The translations under genes were made by a program, and so were the position numbers. Of a stretch of DNA of 64,000 nt, positions 50,792 to 60,255 are shown piece by piece. The stretch lies in assembly GCF_022763345.1 (NCBI RefSeq), contig NZ_JALEGS010000086.1, positions 29,019 to 93,018 of the forward strand, in the 5' to 3' direction. This stretch comes from Phaeodactylibacter sp. (lineage in GTDB: Bacteria; Bacteroidota; Bacteroidia; Chitinophagales; Saprospiraceae). Every line of letters starts with the position of its first letter. The stretch's first letter is position 1. The notes beneath the pieces are model-generated. The model was given only the letters and a program-made list of their open reading frames with translations, ran no database searches and had not been told where the DNA came from.

Positions 50792-53554
50792 ATGAAAACC
50801 CTAAGCAGCTTACTTTTTCTGCTATTGCCAATGGCGCACGCCTTTGCCCAACAGCTCTCCCTCACCGGCATGGTTTACGATTCAACGGAACAAACCCAGC
50901 TCGAAGGGGCGTATTTGTACCTCACTAATGGCGCAAAAGAGTTCAGCGAGACCAGCAATTCAAAAGGGAAATTCCAATTCAGCGGCCTGCAGCCGGGCAC
51001 CTACGCCCTTTCGGTCACCTATGTAGGCTACCAGAGCTACTCGGATACCATAGCGCTGCAAGACGATCTTGACCTGGGGACACTTTATATTATGCAAATC
51101 GCCCTCAATCTGGACGAGGTGGAAATCACGGGCAAAGCGCCCCTGGCCACCCAATCTGGCGACACTACACAGTACAGCTCCAACGCCTACAAGGTCAATC
51201 CCGATGCCAGCGCCGAGGACCTCATCCGCAAGATGCCGGGGGTACTGTTTGAGAATGGCAAGGCACAGGCACAGGGCGAGGAGATCAAGCAGGTCCTTGT
51301 GGATGGTAAGCCTTTCTTTGGGGATGATCCCAGTGCAGCCCTCCGCAATCTGCCCGCCGAAGTCATCGATAAAATACAGGTCTTTGACCAGCAAAGCGAG
51401 CAGGACCGGTTCAGTGGATTCAACAGCGGGGAAACGACCAAAGCCATTAACATCATCACCAAGCCTGGCAAGCGGCAGGGGGAGTTTGGGAAGCTCTATG
51501 CAGGCATTGGCGAAGAAGGCCTCTACCGGGCCGGGGGCAACGTCAACATCTTCAAAGGCGACGCCCGACTGTCCATCATCGGGCAGACCAACAACATCAA
51601 CCAGCAAAATTTTGCCGGGGAAGACCTCTCGGGCCTTTTCGGCAGCTCGGGCGGTCAGCGCGGCAGGGGAAGAGGCCGGCGGGGCGGTGGCGGCACCGAC
51701 CCCAGCGACTTCCTGGTGAACACGCAGAACGGCATTGCCACCACGCACGCCTTTGGGCTAAACTATACCGACAAATGGGGCGACAAAGTGGAAACTACCG
51801 CCAGCTACTTTTTCAATCAGACCGATAACACCGCACGGTCGTCTATTTTCCAGGATTTCCTAAGCGACCGCCTGCTGGGGCAAACCTACAGCGAGGACAA
51901 CCTGGCGGATACCCGGACCATCAACCACCGGCTGAACGCACAGATAGAATATGAAATCGACCCCAAAAATACCATTAGCATACGGCCCCGCCTCAGCTTG
52001 CAGCAAAGTGAAGGGCAGGAGCAAACCTTCGGGCAAACCCGGCTGCAAAACCTACTGCTCAGCAGCACCGACTTTGGCCTGCAGACGGATCTAAACGCCC
52101 TGAATTTTTCAAATGACCTCAACTACCGCCACCGGTTTGCTAAACGGGGCCGGACCGTCTCCCTCAACGTCGGCACCAACTATACTCAGCAGGAAGGCGA
52201 GCGTTTCCTGGCTTCAGAAAACCGTTTCCTGCAAGACTCTGCCTTCACCGAAAACCTTGATCAGTTTGCCGGGTTGAATGAAACGGGGTGGACGCACAGT
52301 GCGGGTATCCGCTACAGCGAACCCCTGAGCGAGAAGGCTCAGCTACAATTGGGCGCCGAAGCCAGCCAGCAAAATACCGATGGGGATCAGGAGACCTTCG
52401 ACCGGGCAGCAGATGGGGAATTTTCCGATCTCAACCCGCTGCTGTCTAATACCTTTGAGACCACTTACCAGACACAGGAGGGCAGCGTAGGGCTGCGGTT
52501 CCGTGACAAAGAGCTGATCTTCAATGGGCGGATTGTGGCGCAGTGGGCACAGCTGAGCGGGGATCAGGTTTTCCCGGCACTGGAGGCTATAGACCGGCGC
52601 TTCTTCAACTTCCTGCCGCGGCTCTTTATGCGTTACCAGTTTTCCAAGGATGCCAACCTTAGAGCCGGTTACTTTGGGCGGACGGCGCCCCCTTCTCTCC
52701 GCCAACTGCAGGAGGTGATCGACAACAGCAACCCGCTCCAACTATCTACCGGTAATGCGGACCTCAGACAGGACTATACGCACCGGGTATTTGCCCGCTA
52801 TTCCAAAACCAATACCGACAAGGCTTCGGTGTTTTACGTGTTGCTTTCCGCGCAGTACACGCAGAACTACATCGGCAACAGCACTTTCATTGCCAACCGT
52901 GATCTGATGGTCCGACCAGGAATTTTTCTGCAACGGGGCGCACAGCTTAGTCAGCCCGTCAACCTGGATGGCTACTGGAATGCCCGGGCTTTTACGACCT
53001 ATGGCTTTCCGCTTTCGGTCATCAAGTCCAACCTCAACTTTAGTGTTGGAGGCACCTTTCAGCGGATTCCGGGCCTCATCAATGATAACCTCAACTACGC
53101 CAACAACATCGGCTCTTCCCTCAACGCCACCCTGAGCAGCAATATTAGCGAACGGGTGGACTTTACGCTCTCTTCCCAGACCAGCTACAACCGGGTGCGC
53201 AACAGCCTGAATACGGCCCTGGACAACAACTTCCTCAATCAGTCTACCCGCCTGGGGGCCAACTTCCTGATCGGCAACGGCTGGGTACTGCGCAGCAGCG
53301 TGAACCATCAGCTGTTTGACGGGCTGTCGGAAGGTTTTAATCAAAATTTCTGGCTGTGGAATGCGGAGGCGGGCAAAAAATTCCTGGATGACAAAGCTGA
53401 AATCAGCCTGAGCGTTTTCGACATGCTGGGGCAAAACAACAGCATCAGCCGGAATGTCACGGATGTGTTTATTGAGGATGTGCAGACGGAGGTACTACAG
53501 CGGTATGTGATGCTGAACTTTACCTACAATATCCGGCACTTTGGTAAAAAGTAG
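50792..53554 (+). CDS. TonB-dependent-type outer-membrane protein with CarboxypepD-like domain
   Basis: Outer-membrane beta-barrel protein, 920 residues from the ATG at 50792. A signal peptide (MKTLSSLLFLLLPMAHAFA) is followed by a carboxypeptidase-regulatory-like beta-sandwich (about 20-110, SLTGMVYDSTEQTQLEGAYLYL). A plug domain (about 115-240) contains DEVEITGKAPL and ALRNLPAEVIDKIQVFD, and then comes a large barrel. An Arg/Gly-rich low-complexity loop lies at about 288-305 (GQRGRGRGRRGGGG). It resembles the TonB receptors/OMP family that import peptides or sugars, but no SusD-like partner is adjacent, so it is not a SusCD pair. The earlier in-frame start at 50723 lacks a signal peptide. 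Ligand unknown. Confidence 0.92.
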   Translation: MKTLSSLLFLLLPMAHAFAQQLSLTGMVYDSTEQTQLEGAYLYLTNGAKEFSETSNSKGKFQFSGLQPGTYALSVTYVGYQSYSDTIALQDDLDLGTLYIMQIALNLDEVEITGKAPLATQSGDTTQYSSNAYKVNPDASAEDLIRKMPGVLFENGKAQAQGEEIKQVLVDGKPFFGDDPSAALRNLPAEVIDKIQVFDQQSEQDRFSGFNSGETTKAINIITKPGKRQGEFGKLYAGIGEEGLYRAGGNVNIFKGDARLSIIGQTNNINQQNFAGEDLSGLFGSSGGQRGRGRGRRGGGGTDPSDFLVNTQNGIATTHAFGLNYTDKWGDKVETTASYFFNQTDNTARSSIFQDFLSDRLLGQTYSEDNLADTRTINHRLNAQIEYEIDPKNTISIRPRLSLQQSEGQEQTFGQTRLQNLLLSSTDFGLQTDLNALNFSNDLNYRHRFAKRGRTVSLNVGTNYTQQEGERFLASENRFLQDSAFTENLDQFAGLNETGWTHSAGIRYSEPLSEKAQLQLGAEASQQNTDGDQETFDRAADGEFSDLNPLLSNTFETTYQTQEGSVGLRFRDKELIFNGRIVAQWAQLSGDQVFPALEAIDRRFFNFLPRLFMRYQFSKDANLRAGYFGRTAPPSLRQLQEVIDNSNPLQLSTGNADLRQDYTHRVFARYSKTNTDKASVFYVLLSAQYTQNYIGNSTFIANRDLMVRPGIFLQRGAQLSQPVNLDGYWNARAFTTYGFPLSVIKSNLNFSVGGTFQRIPGLINDNLNYANNIGSSLNATLSSNISERVDFTLSSQTSYNRVRNSLNTALDNNFLNQSTRLGANFLIGNGWVLRSSVNHQLFDGLSEGFNQNFWLWNAEAGKKFLDDKAEISLSVFDMLGQNNSISRNVTDVFIEDVQTEVLQRYVMLNFTYNIRHFGKK

Positions 53555-53575
53555 GGCGTCATGGGTGGCACATTC

Positions 53576-53640
53576 CGTACCTACGGCACGGACTCCCGGC
53601 CTCGTCCTTGGGTTACCTATATTGCGTACCTCACGGCACG
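53576..53640. repeat. Pair of CGTACCTACGGCACG-type short repeats
   Basis: CGTACCTACGGCACG (53576-53590) and CGTACCTCACGGCACG (53625-53640) are near-identical direct copies 49 bases apart, each with an inner CCGT...ACGG hairpin. They lie in the short gap after the outer-membrane protein gene. Confidence 0.6.
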
Positions 53641-53679
53641 CTTTCAGTATGAATGAGAATTAGCAAAAAGTAGGTAGTT

Positions 53680-54054
53680 TTGACGCGTAAAACCAAAACC
53701 GTGAAACAGACCTGCCCAAATTGTAATACCGTCTTTGACTGCCAGGTGGAAAACGCCACTGCTTGCTGGTGCCATAAGCTGCCCGCTATTGCGCCCATCG
53801 AAGCAGCAAGGGGTTGTCTTTGCCCTACTTGCCTCAAAGCGCAGGTACAGGAGCAAATTGAGCAGTTTGTGACGGACTTCAAAGCCGGCAAAAGGCCCAA
53901 TATTGCACCAGATTACAAAAGGCCCGGCAGGCCTGTGGAGGGCATCGATTACTACCTGGAAAACGGGATGTTCGTGATGACGGGCTGGTCTCATCTCAAG
54001 CGGGGGTACTGCTGTGGGAGCGGGTGCCGGCACTGCCCGTATTCGAAGGGGTAG
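53680..54054 (+). CDS. Cys-rich CWC/DUF5522 zinc-binding-like protein
   Basis: A 124-residue cytosolic protein. The N-terminal half is a Cys-rich domain of CWC type, with Cys pairs in TCPNCNTVFDC, ACWCHKL and CLCPTC, which fit zinc binding. The C-terminal half resembles the DUF5522 domain (GIDYYLENGMFVMTGWSHLKRGYCCGSGCRHCPY, in pieces), which adds another Cys cluster. The two domains are fused here. The start is a TTG at 53680; a GTG at 53701 (seven codons later) is also possible, and no ATG is available before the first Cys. Function is unknown, probably metal binding. Confidence 0.82.
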   Translation: MTRKTKTVKQTCPNCNTVFDCQVENATACWCHKLPAIAPIEAARGCLCPTCLKAQVQEQIEQFVTDFKAGKRPNIAPDYKRPGRPVEGIDYYLENGMFVMTGWSHLKRGYCCGSGCRHCPYSKG

Positions 54055-54196
54055 CCATAATAATTGAAGGAAAAACCAATTGCTTTTTCAGAGCTAAAGA
54101 CATTGAAAGCCTAGAAATATTCTGTGTTTATAGTAATACAAAATGAATACGGTTGAGTACCCCCAAATAAGAGGAAAACCAGCGCTACTAGCTATA

Positions 54197-54634
54197 CTAT
54201 TTATGCTGGTCAGGGTGCAACAATTGCTCTGTCTTGTACAGGTCTACCACTAACTTATTAATGATGTCCTTTAGCTTGCCAGTATTCTCTCCCAGCCAGT
54301 TTTTCAAGCCTTTGTCCTTAACGGATAATTCTATGGTTATGATCTCTTCCTTCGGCTGCTCTTCTTCAACGACTTGCCTGGAAACCAAGAGCCCTCTCAG
54401 GCTTTTGTAATTACCTTCCCATTCTACCTCATCGAAATCAGCATCATAAGCAACTTCAGTATCATCATACCTGATATTCTCCTGCGAAACAGAAAAACCA
54501 TTTTCCACCAGTTGCAATGCTTCCCTGATACTCAATCTTTTGCTGTTCAAATCAGACAATACGATATTGTCTACCGATTCACCACGATTGATGAGGTCAA
54601 ACACTTCATCTGTTTTCATTATCTTCATGCTCAA
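54197..54634 (-). CDS. Unknown acidic protein downstream of SMUG2
   Basis: Acidic 145-residue protein without signal peptide or membrane helix. The start MSMKIMKTDEVFDLINRGE overlaps the TGA of the SMUG2-like gene by four bases (54631-54634), so translation is coupled; a second Met two codons later is also possible. Helices and short strands are likely. An Asp/Glu-rich segment lies near 60-75 (YDADFDEVEWEG). I recognise no known family. Its coupled position suggests it may work with or regulate the DNA glycosylase or be a small DNA-metabolism partner, but that is only inferred from gene order. Confidence 0.72.
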   Translation of the reverse strand: MSMKIMKTDEVFDLINRGESVDNIVLSDLNSKRLSIREALQLVENGFSVSQENIRYDDTEVAYDADFDEVEWEGNYKSLRGLLVSRQVVEEEQPKEEIITIELSVKDKGLKNWLGENTGKLKDIINKLVVDLYKTEQLLHPDQHK

Positions 54635-55320
54635 AGTTTTTGCTTCTCAACCGCCCACTCCAGCGCCTGCTGATAATCTTCCAGAAATTCCTCCAGCCGC
54701 TTGCGCCGGTACTGCATTACCCAACGCGGGTGTGGCAGGGGCTTGAGTACTTCGAAAAAGCCATGCTTTTCATTGAGGGGCTCAAAGTACTTCCAGTTTT
54801 TGCCTACGCCCATGACGAGGGCAACTTTGTTGGTTACGCCCAGATCGAGCTGCGATTGGATATTGTGAATGATGTGGGGCTCTACCGCCCGCTCCAGCTT
54901 TTTGTCATCGTAGAAGTTGTAATTTTTACCATCGCGGGTAAAGCCCAGGGGGCAGAGGGAAGTGATGTAGAAATGCTCATAGAAGGCTTCCGCCCCGCCC
55001 CAGTTATCAATGAAACGGTAGACGAAGTCGGAAGACAGTTCCGGTTTTTTGTGAAAGGCATTCGGGATGCCGCAGACTTCTTCCAGGCGGATGGGGTCGG
55101 TAAAGGGCACTCCGGTGACACCGGCTCCAAAACGGCCTGGATTGATGCCAAAGATGGCAATGCGCGGGCGGTCATCATCGTAGTACTTGCCGTAAAATTG
55201 CTCCATAGCGCGCCAGGTCTCCTCCCCGTCGAAGGGGTAAAGCAGGTCGGCGTGCGGTGGCAGTTCCCAGTTGGGCTGAAGGGAGCGGTTGAATTGCAGG
55301 ATGCGCTGAGCGATGGACAT
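54631..55320 (-). CDS. SMUG2-like uracil-DNA glycosylase
   Basis: DNA base-excision-repair enzyme of the uracil-DNA glycosylase superfamily, SMUG2/DUF4918-type, 229 residues from the ATG at 55320. Motif 1 is FGINPGRFGAGVTGVPFTDP (57-76), which forms the catalytic pocket. Motif 2 lies near the C-terminus as PLPHPRWVMQYRRKR (with His about 205). It removes uracil or damaged bases from DNA; the exact substrate is not certain. The 50 residues of the longer frame from 55467 are outside the family and were dropped. The gene overlaps the small unknown gene at its 3' end. Confidence 0.88.
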   Translation of the reverse strand: MSIAQRILQFNRSLQPNWELPPHADLLYPFDGEETWRAMEQFYGKYYDDDRPRIAIFGINPGRFGAGVTGVPFTDPIRLEEVCGIPNAFHKKPELSSDFVYRFIDNWGGAEAFYEHFYITSLCPLGFTRDGKNYNFYDDKKLERAVEPHIIHNIQSQLDLGVTNKVALVMGVGKNWKYFEPLNEKHGFFEVLKPLPHPRWVMQYRRKRLEEFLEDYQQALEWAVEKQKL

Positions 55321-55345
55321 AAGGATGGATTTGGATGAGCGAAAG

Positions 55346-55837
55346 TTAGCCTTTCCGCTCAAGAGCGCCAAATACTTCCTGGAGCTCAAGCTCAATGCCC
55401 AGTACCTCATCAACGAGGACATCATTGCTGCCAAAAATATTACTATCGTTCCGGTGGTGGTACACATAAATGGACCGCAAATCCGGTACCACCAGCCAAT
55501 AAGACTTCACCCCTGCATTCAGATAACGTTCGAGCTTGATGACCAACTCCTGTATGGGCTGCTGACCAGATAGAATCTCGATAGCCCCTACAGGAATTTC
55601 CGCGATGTTGGTTTCATTATACGTCAGGTCGAGCTGACCTTTTTCAAAAAGCGCCAGGTCTGGCACATTTTTTTCTTCTCCAAACAAGATATTGAGCTCC
55701 GGCAGCACTTCGAACCGGTCTCCGTAGGCCAACTTGATTAAGAACAGCAATTGCTGTTGAATGAAAGCATGAAATTTATCGGGCATTGGCTTATTTCTTT
55801 CCTGCTCATATATATATTTTGACTGCAAAGTCTCCAT
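55346..55837 (-). CDS. Uma2 family endonuclease-like protein
   Basis: A 163-residue protein of the Uma2 (DUF820) group, which has the PD-(D/E)XK nuclease fold. Family-like segments are NVPDLALFEKG, GAIEILSGQQPIQ and LVIKLERYLNAGVKSYWLVVP, with the Asp, Glu and Lys of the nuclease core in the usual order. Members are scattered and often linked to mobile DNA or cell-death functions; their target is mostly unknown. The gene lies 25 bases upstream of the SMUG2-like start on the same strand, so co-transcription is possible. The start at 55837 is the first Met. Confidence 0.87.
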   Translation of the reverse strand: METLQSKYIYEQERNKPMPDKFHAFIQQQLLFLIKLAYGDRFEVLPELNILFGEEKNVPDLALFEKGQLDLTYNETNIAEIPVGAIEILSGQQPIQELVIKLERYLNAGVKSYWLVVPDLRSIYVYHHRNDSNIFGSNDVLVDEVLGIELELQEVFGALERKG

Positions 55838-55943
55838 AGCGTATCCGTTCAGTTAATTGTCAAGTTACAACGATTTCGGTGTTTTAGCAAGTACGTCCAT
55901 TTTTGCCGGAAGGCACAAAAAGGCATACCCGCAAAAACGACAA

Positions 55944-55971
55944 AGCCGCCCCCGGAACTCCGGAAGCGGCT
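55944..55971 (-). terminator. Terminator-like hairpin after sucA
   Basis: AGCCGC (55944-55949) pairs with GCGGCT (55966-55971), with inner CCGGA and TCCGG pairing. On the minus strand it follows the sucA stop by about 30 bases and leads into a T-rich stretch. Confidence 0.6.
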
Positions 55972-55999
55972 CTGCTCAATTGATGCACTTCAGGCACGC

Positions 56000-58768
56000 C
56001 TACTCCTCGCCAAAGGCCAGGTTGACGATGCGCTGCTGCTGCTGATCGTGGACTTCCTTGAAGCCGGTAGCGGTAGAAGCGCTCGCTTTGCGGGCGATGT
56101 GCTTTAGCTCGGTATTCACCACCACCTCTTTAGCCAGGAAGATGGAGTGGATGTACTGCCAGGCCCCCATATTGGACGGCTCTTCCTGTACCCAGTATGG
56201 CTCGGCATTAGGATAGCGGTCGAAGATCGCCTGCAGTTGCTGATCGGGCAGCGGGTAGAGCTGCTCCAGACGAACGATAGCCACATCCTTGCGGTCATCT
56301 TCGCGCTGCTTTTGCATCAGATCGTAATAGATTTTACCACTGCACAACAACAACCGCTTGACCTTCTTGCCACTGCGCGGGCCGATGAAGGGGTCGTCAA
56401 TCAATTCCTGGAAACTATTCCCGGACTCGAACTCGCTGATATCTGATACACACTCGGGATGGCGGAGCAGCGACTTAGGCGACATCACCACCAAAGGCTT
56501 GCGGAACGGGCGTGCCAGCTGACGGCGCAGCAGGTGGAAGAAGTTAGCCGGCTTGGTCACGTTCGCCACCGTCATGTTGAATTCAGCACAAGCCTGCAGG
56601 AAACGCTCCAGCCGCGCACTTGAGTGCTCAGGCCCCTGCCCTTCGTATCCATGAGGCAGCAACATAACCAAACCGCTCATCCGCCGCCACTTGCTCTCGG
56701 CAGCGGAGATGTACTGATCGACGATGGTTTGGGCACCGTTGTAGAAGTCGCCAAACTGCGCCTCCCAGAGGACCAGATTGTCAGGAGAGGCCAGGGAGTA
56801 GCCATACTCAAAGCCCAGCACGGCAAACTCAGATAGCAGGGAGTTGAAGATGCGGAATTTCCCCTGCCCTTCCTGAATGCCATCCAGGCGGTTGATGGGC
56901 TCATACGTCTTCGCATCATAAGCCACAGCGTGCCGGTGGGAGAAGGTGCCCCGGCGGACATCCTGACCGCTCATGCGCACATCTTTGCCTTCCATGAGAA
57001 TACTGCCGTAAGCGAGGAGTTCACCCATCGCCCAGTCCAGTTTGTTCTCTTCCAGCAACTTGTTTTTGCCTTTCATCAGGCGCTTCACTTTGCTTAGTGG
57101 TGTGAAGCCATCCGGGAAGGAGGTCAGGTGCTTAATCAGTTTATCAACAGCCTCGCGGTCAATGCCGGTATCAGGTGACTCCCGGTAGTCTTCGGGCGTC
57201 GTTGTTTTCTTCAGCTCCCGCCAAGCCTGCTCCGGCTCCTGATATTCATAAGGCAGTGGATTTTCACGGACTTCGTCCAGGCGCTCCTGCAGCAGTTTCC
57301 AGAAGGAGTCCTCCATTTCCTCAGCCAATTCCTTATCGACATCACCGCGTTCAACTAACCGCTTGTTGTACACTTCCCGGGGATCCGGGTGATTGTTAAT
57401 GATGTCGTACATCTCTGGCTGCGTGAATTTGGGATCATCGCCCTCGTTGTGCCCGTGTTTACGGTAGCACACCATATCGATAAAGACATCGTTGTTGAAC
57501 TTCTGCCGGTATTCGATCGCAAACTCTGTGGCAAACAGCACCGCTTCCGGGTCATCACCATTGACATGGAAAACCGGGGCCTGTACCACATTGGCTACAC
57601 CCGTACTGTAGGTAGAAGAACGGGCATCATCAAAGTCAGTGGTAAAGCCAATTTGGTTATTGATCACGAAGTGAATGGTACCGCCGGTGTAGTAGCCCGC
57701 CAGTTTGCTCATCTGTACGGTCTCGTAGGTCACCCCCTGCCCTGCCAGTGCCGCATCGCCGTGGATGAGGATGGGCAGGATTTGGTCATAATCACTATTG
57801 TACAAAATATCGGCCTTGGCACGCGCAAAGCCTTCCACTACCGGGTCAACAGACTCCAGGTGAGAAGGGTTAGGGACCAGCTTCAGGTGTACGTTTTTGC
57901 CGGAAGGCGTCTCTACCTGCGAGGAGAAGCCGAGGTGGTACTTCACATCTCCATCGCCAAAGCTGAGGTCCGGCACGGCCGTGCCTTCGAATTCGTTGAA
58001 AATCTGAGCGTAAGTCTTGCCCATGATGTTGGCCAGCACATTCAGGCGACCCCGGTGAGCCATCCCGATCAGGACTTCCTGAACGCCGAGTTCGGCCCCC
58101 TTATTAATCAGGCCATCCAATGCAACGATGGTATTCTCACCACCTTCCAAAGAGAAACGCTTCTGCCCGATGTATTTGGTGTGGAGGAATTTTTCAAAAA
58201 CCACCGCCCCATTCAATTTCTCGAGAATGCGGCGTTTTTGATCATTACCGAAGCCATAGCTTGTGTCCGGCTCTAAACCTTCCATTCTAGTGCGTATCCA
58301 GCGGCGCTTTTCGCGGTCCTGAATGTGGTGGTATTCAATACCAATATTACCGCAGTACACCTTACGCATATGGTCGATGATCTGCTGCAAGGTCGCCTTG
58401 CCTATACCCACTTCCCGGCCCGCTTCGAAGGAAAGCTGACGGTCTTCTTCAGAAAGGCCGAAGTCTTCCAGGTTCAGGTTCGGTTGCCGGTCGCGGCGCT
58501 TCCGGATTGGGTTGGTGGTAGACAACAAATGCCCGCGGTTGCGGAAGGCCTTGATTAGGGCGAGCACCTTGAACTCTTTATCAAGGGCCTCAGAAGAAAC
58601 AGCGGTAGCCCCCTCTGCATGACCATTGGTTGCGGTGCCCGCATAGTCAAAGCCACGGAAGAAAGCACGCCAGGTTTCCTCCACCTGATTAGGGTCCTGC
58701 AGGTACTGTTGGTACATCGAATCAATGTACGATGGGTGAGCATTAGCTATAAATGAGAAATCGTTCAT
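56000..58768 (-). CDS. sucA: 2-oxoglutarate dehydrogenase E1 component
   Basis: Thiamine-diphosphate-dependent E1 subunit of the 2-oxoglutarate dehydrogenase complex, a key TCA-cycle step, 922 residues, normal for the family. The N-terminus (SFIANAHPSYIDSMYQQYLQDPNQVEETWRAFF, in pieces) is typical of SucA. The ThDP-binding HGDAALAGQG, the GHNEGDDP near the cofactor site, and GHYEGQGPEHSSARLERFLQ-like blocks (GYEGQGPEHSS) are all present. The E2 (sucB) gene is not adjacent in this window, as also happens in many Bacteroidota. A hairpin terminator follows. The gene stands alone. Confidence 0.96.
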   Translation of the reverse strand: MNDFSFIANAHPSYIDSMYQQYLQDPNQVEETWRAFFRGFDYAGTATNGHAEGATAVSSEALDKEFKVLALIKAFRNRGHLLSTTNPIRKRRDRQPNLNLEDFGLSEEDRQLSFEAGREVGIGKATLQQIIDHMRKVYCGNIGIEYHHIQDREKRRWIRTRMEGLEPDTSYGFGNDQKRRILEKLNGAVVFEKFLHTKYIGQKRFSLEGGENTIVALDGLINKGAELGVQEVLIGMAHRGRLNVLANIMGKTYAQIFNEFEGTAVPDLSFGDGDVKYHLGFSSQVETPSGKNVHLKLVPNPSHLESVDPVVEGFARAKADILYNSDYDQILPILIHGDAALAGQGVTYETVQMSKLAGYYTGGTIHFVINNQIGFTTDFDDARSSTYSTGVANVVQAPVFHVNGDDPEAVLFATEFAIEYRQKFNNDVFIDMVCYRKHGHNEGDDPKFTQPEMYDIINNHPDPREVYNKRLVERGDVDKELAEEMEDSFWKLLQERLDEVRENPLPYEYQEPEQAWRELKKTTTPEDYRESPDTGIDREAVDKLIKHLTSFPDGFTPLSKVKRLMKGKNKLLEENKLDWAMGELLAYGSILMEGKDVRMSGQDVRRGTFSHRHAVAYDAKTYEPINRLDGIQEGQGKFRIFNSLLSEFAVLGFEYGYSLASPDNLVLWEAQFGDFYNGAQTIVDQYISAAESKWRRMSGLVMLLPHGYEGQGPEHSSARLERFLQACAEFNMTVANVTKPANFFHLLRRQLARPFRKPLVVMSPKSLLRHPECVSDISEFESGNSFQELIDDPFIGPRSGKKVKRLLLCSGKIYYDLMQKQREDDRKDVAIVRLEQLYPLPDQQLQAIFDRYPNAEPYWVQEEPSNMGAWQYIHSIFLAKEVVVNTELKHIARKASASTATGFKEVHDQQQQRIVNLAFGEE

Positions 58769-58954
58769 TACTTGCTATGGTTACGGATTATGTTTTTTGT
58801 TCGAAAACACGCGGCAGCAGGTATCGTTCGCCGGATACGCAACTGCCTATGCATAAATTTGCCCTAAGTAAAGAGGGCTTTTAAACAAAAGCAAGCCCGG
58901 GCGCTATTATTTGCCCTTGACTTGCTTTATTTTGAATGATTATGGCTTATTGGG

Positions 58955-59680
58955 CTAGTTGTACCCGGTGCCGAATATGACACCACGGGCACCGCACTGT
59001 GACTGCGCAATGCCACCTACACCAAAGGTCACTTCCATGTAGAAGCCAATCCGGAAGGGTTGTGTTTCCTCATAAGTATCGTAGTTGGTGTAGAAGGTGG
59101 GGTAGTTTTCTGCCTGCCCCTCGGCTGACATCAGGTCCGTAAAGGCATACTCTGCCCGTATTCCGGTTTTGACGGTCAGCACCTTATTAGCGGTCACAAA
59201 ACCGCCCACTCCAAAGCACCCTGACCAATAGCGGTCGGTGTACTTACCCGAAACATCTGACCAGTCTGTCCCGAAGGATTGCTGCGCACCACGCAGATAA
59301 GTCGCCTTGCCCCCGAGTTCTGCAAAAGCGCCGTTGCTCCGGAAAAAACGGTACAACAGGTAGGCATCGATGCTTTCCCACTCCATATTTACGGTACGGT
59401 TGCCGGCTGCCCCCCGGTAAGTCATGGAGTGACTGTACGTAGCGCCCAGCATTTCAAAAGTCAGCCCGTGGTAATCGCCAACATTCAGGTTAGCCACTCC
59501 GCCCAGGGAGGTCGCAAACCCCAGGGAGCTATCGTGGTCGGCATCCCCGTTGATGTTGGCGTTCGCAAGCCCGGTCATACCCATCATGCCTTTGGCGCCT
59601 AATTCCAGCCATACCTGTGCTTGTGTGAAGTTAATGGCAGCGAAAAACAAAGCCGGCAGCAGCAGTAATTTTTTTCTCAT
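58955..59680 (-). CDS. Outer-membrane beta-barrel protein of unknown function
   Basis: A 241-residue exported protein with a signal peptide (MRKKLLLLPALFFAAINFTQAQ). The rest alternates polar and hydrophobic residues in about eight to ten short strands with turns such as GAAGNRT and YDTYEE, which fits a small outer-membrane barrel. It ends in GVIFGTGYN. Two Cys occur (SGCFGVG, QCGAR). No catalytic motif is visible and no relation to porins can be shown. It is next to sucA on the same strand but 185 bases upstream, so independent expression is likely. Function unknown. Confidence 0.82.
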   Translation of the reverse strand: MRKKLLLLPALFFAAINFTQAQVWLELGAKGMMGMTGLANANINGDADHDSSLGFATSLGGVANLNVGDYHGLTFEMLGATYSHSMTYRGAAGNRTVNMEWESIDAYLLYRFFRSNGAFAELGGKATYLRGAQQSFGTDWSDVSGKYTDRYWSGCFGVGGFVTANKVLTVKTGIRAEYAFTDLMSAEGQAENYPTFYTNYDTYEETQPFRIGFYMEVTFGVGGIAQSQCGARGVIFGTGYN

Positions 59681-59856
59681 AGTGTAATTCTTGTTTTTTA
59701 ATCTTCCTCTTAATTTCGGCTGCTAAAGATACCACTATGATTTGGAATGCCACGCGCTTAGCGGTTCATTGTTTGGCAATACCGGCTCAACTACCAAAGT
59801 AAAGCCACAGGCATAATAAAATCAGAGGTAAGCTTTAAAATCTTAAAAAGAAGCCT

Positions 59857-59864
59857 TAAATTTG
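59857..59864 (+). promoter_or_regulatory. TAAATTTG promoter element of rpsT
   Basis: Exact TAnnTTTG box 39 bases before the ATG, followed by a T/C-rich start region as is common for ribosomal genes. The upstream TTG is degenerate (CTTT at 59833-59836). Confidence 0.5.
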
Positions 59865-59903
59865 CGTCTCTTTTTTGGAAAAGCATGTAAATATCATAAA
59901 GTA

Positions 59904-60155
59904 ATGGCTAATCACCAATCATCAAAGAAGCGCATGCGGCAGGAAGCTAAGCGCCGTGTACACAATCGCTACTACAAGAAGACCACCCGGACTTCTATCC
60001 GTCAGCTCCGTGAAATGAAGGAGAAAGCAGAAGCGGAGAAGTTCCTGCCTAAGGTCATCAGCATGGTAGACCGTTTGGCAAAGCGCGGCACCTGGCACGC
60101 CAACAAGGCTTCTAACCTGAAAAGCAAGCTGACTCGCCACGTCGCGAGCCTGTAA
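59904..60155 (+). CDS. rpsT: 30S ribosomal protein S20
   Basis: Small-subunit ribosomal protein that binds 16S rRNA, 83 residues, all-helical and very basic. MANHQSSKKRMRQEAKRRVHN (in pieces, residues 1-18) and the C-terminal TWHANKASNLKSKLTRH match S20. The start at 59904 removes a spurious 14-residue extension from the earlier ATG. It has its own TAAATTTG element and a strong terminator. Confidence 0.97.
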   Translation: MANHQSSKKRMRQEAKRRVHNRYYKKTTRTSIRQLREMKEKAEAEKFLPKVISMVDRLAKRGTWHANKASNLKSKLTRHVASL

Positions 60156-60180
60156 ATTCATACCAGGATAATCGGTCCTG

Positions 60181-60219
60181 AAAAGTGTATCTTTCCGTCA
60201 GGGAAGGGTACACTTTTTT
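60181..60219 (+). terminator. Terminator after rpsT
   Basis: AAAAGTGTA (60181-60189) pairs with TACACTTTT (60209-60217), with an inner TTCC/GGAA contribution, and ends in TTTTTTG. Confidence 0.85.
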
Positions 60220-60255
60220 GTGTTGCTGCCTTATCACGCCTCTACCTGATCGTCT

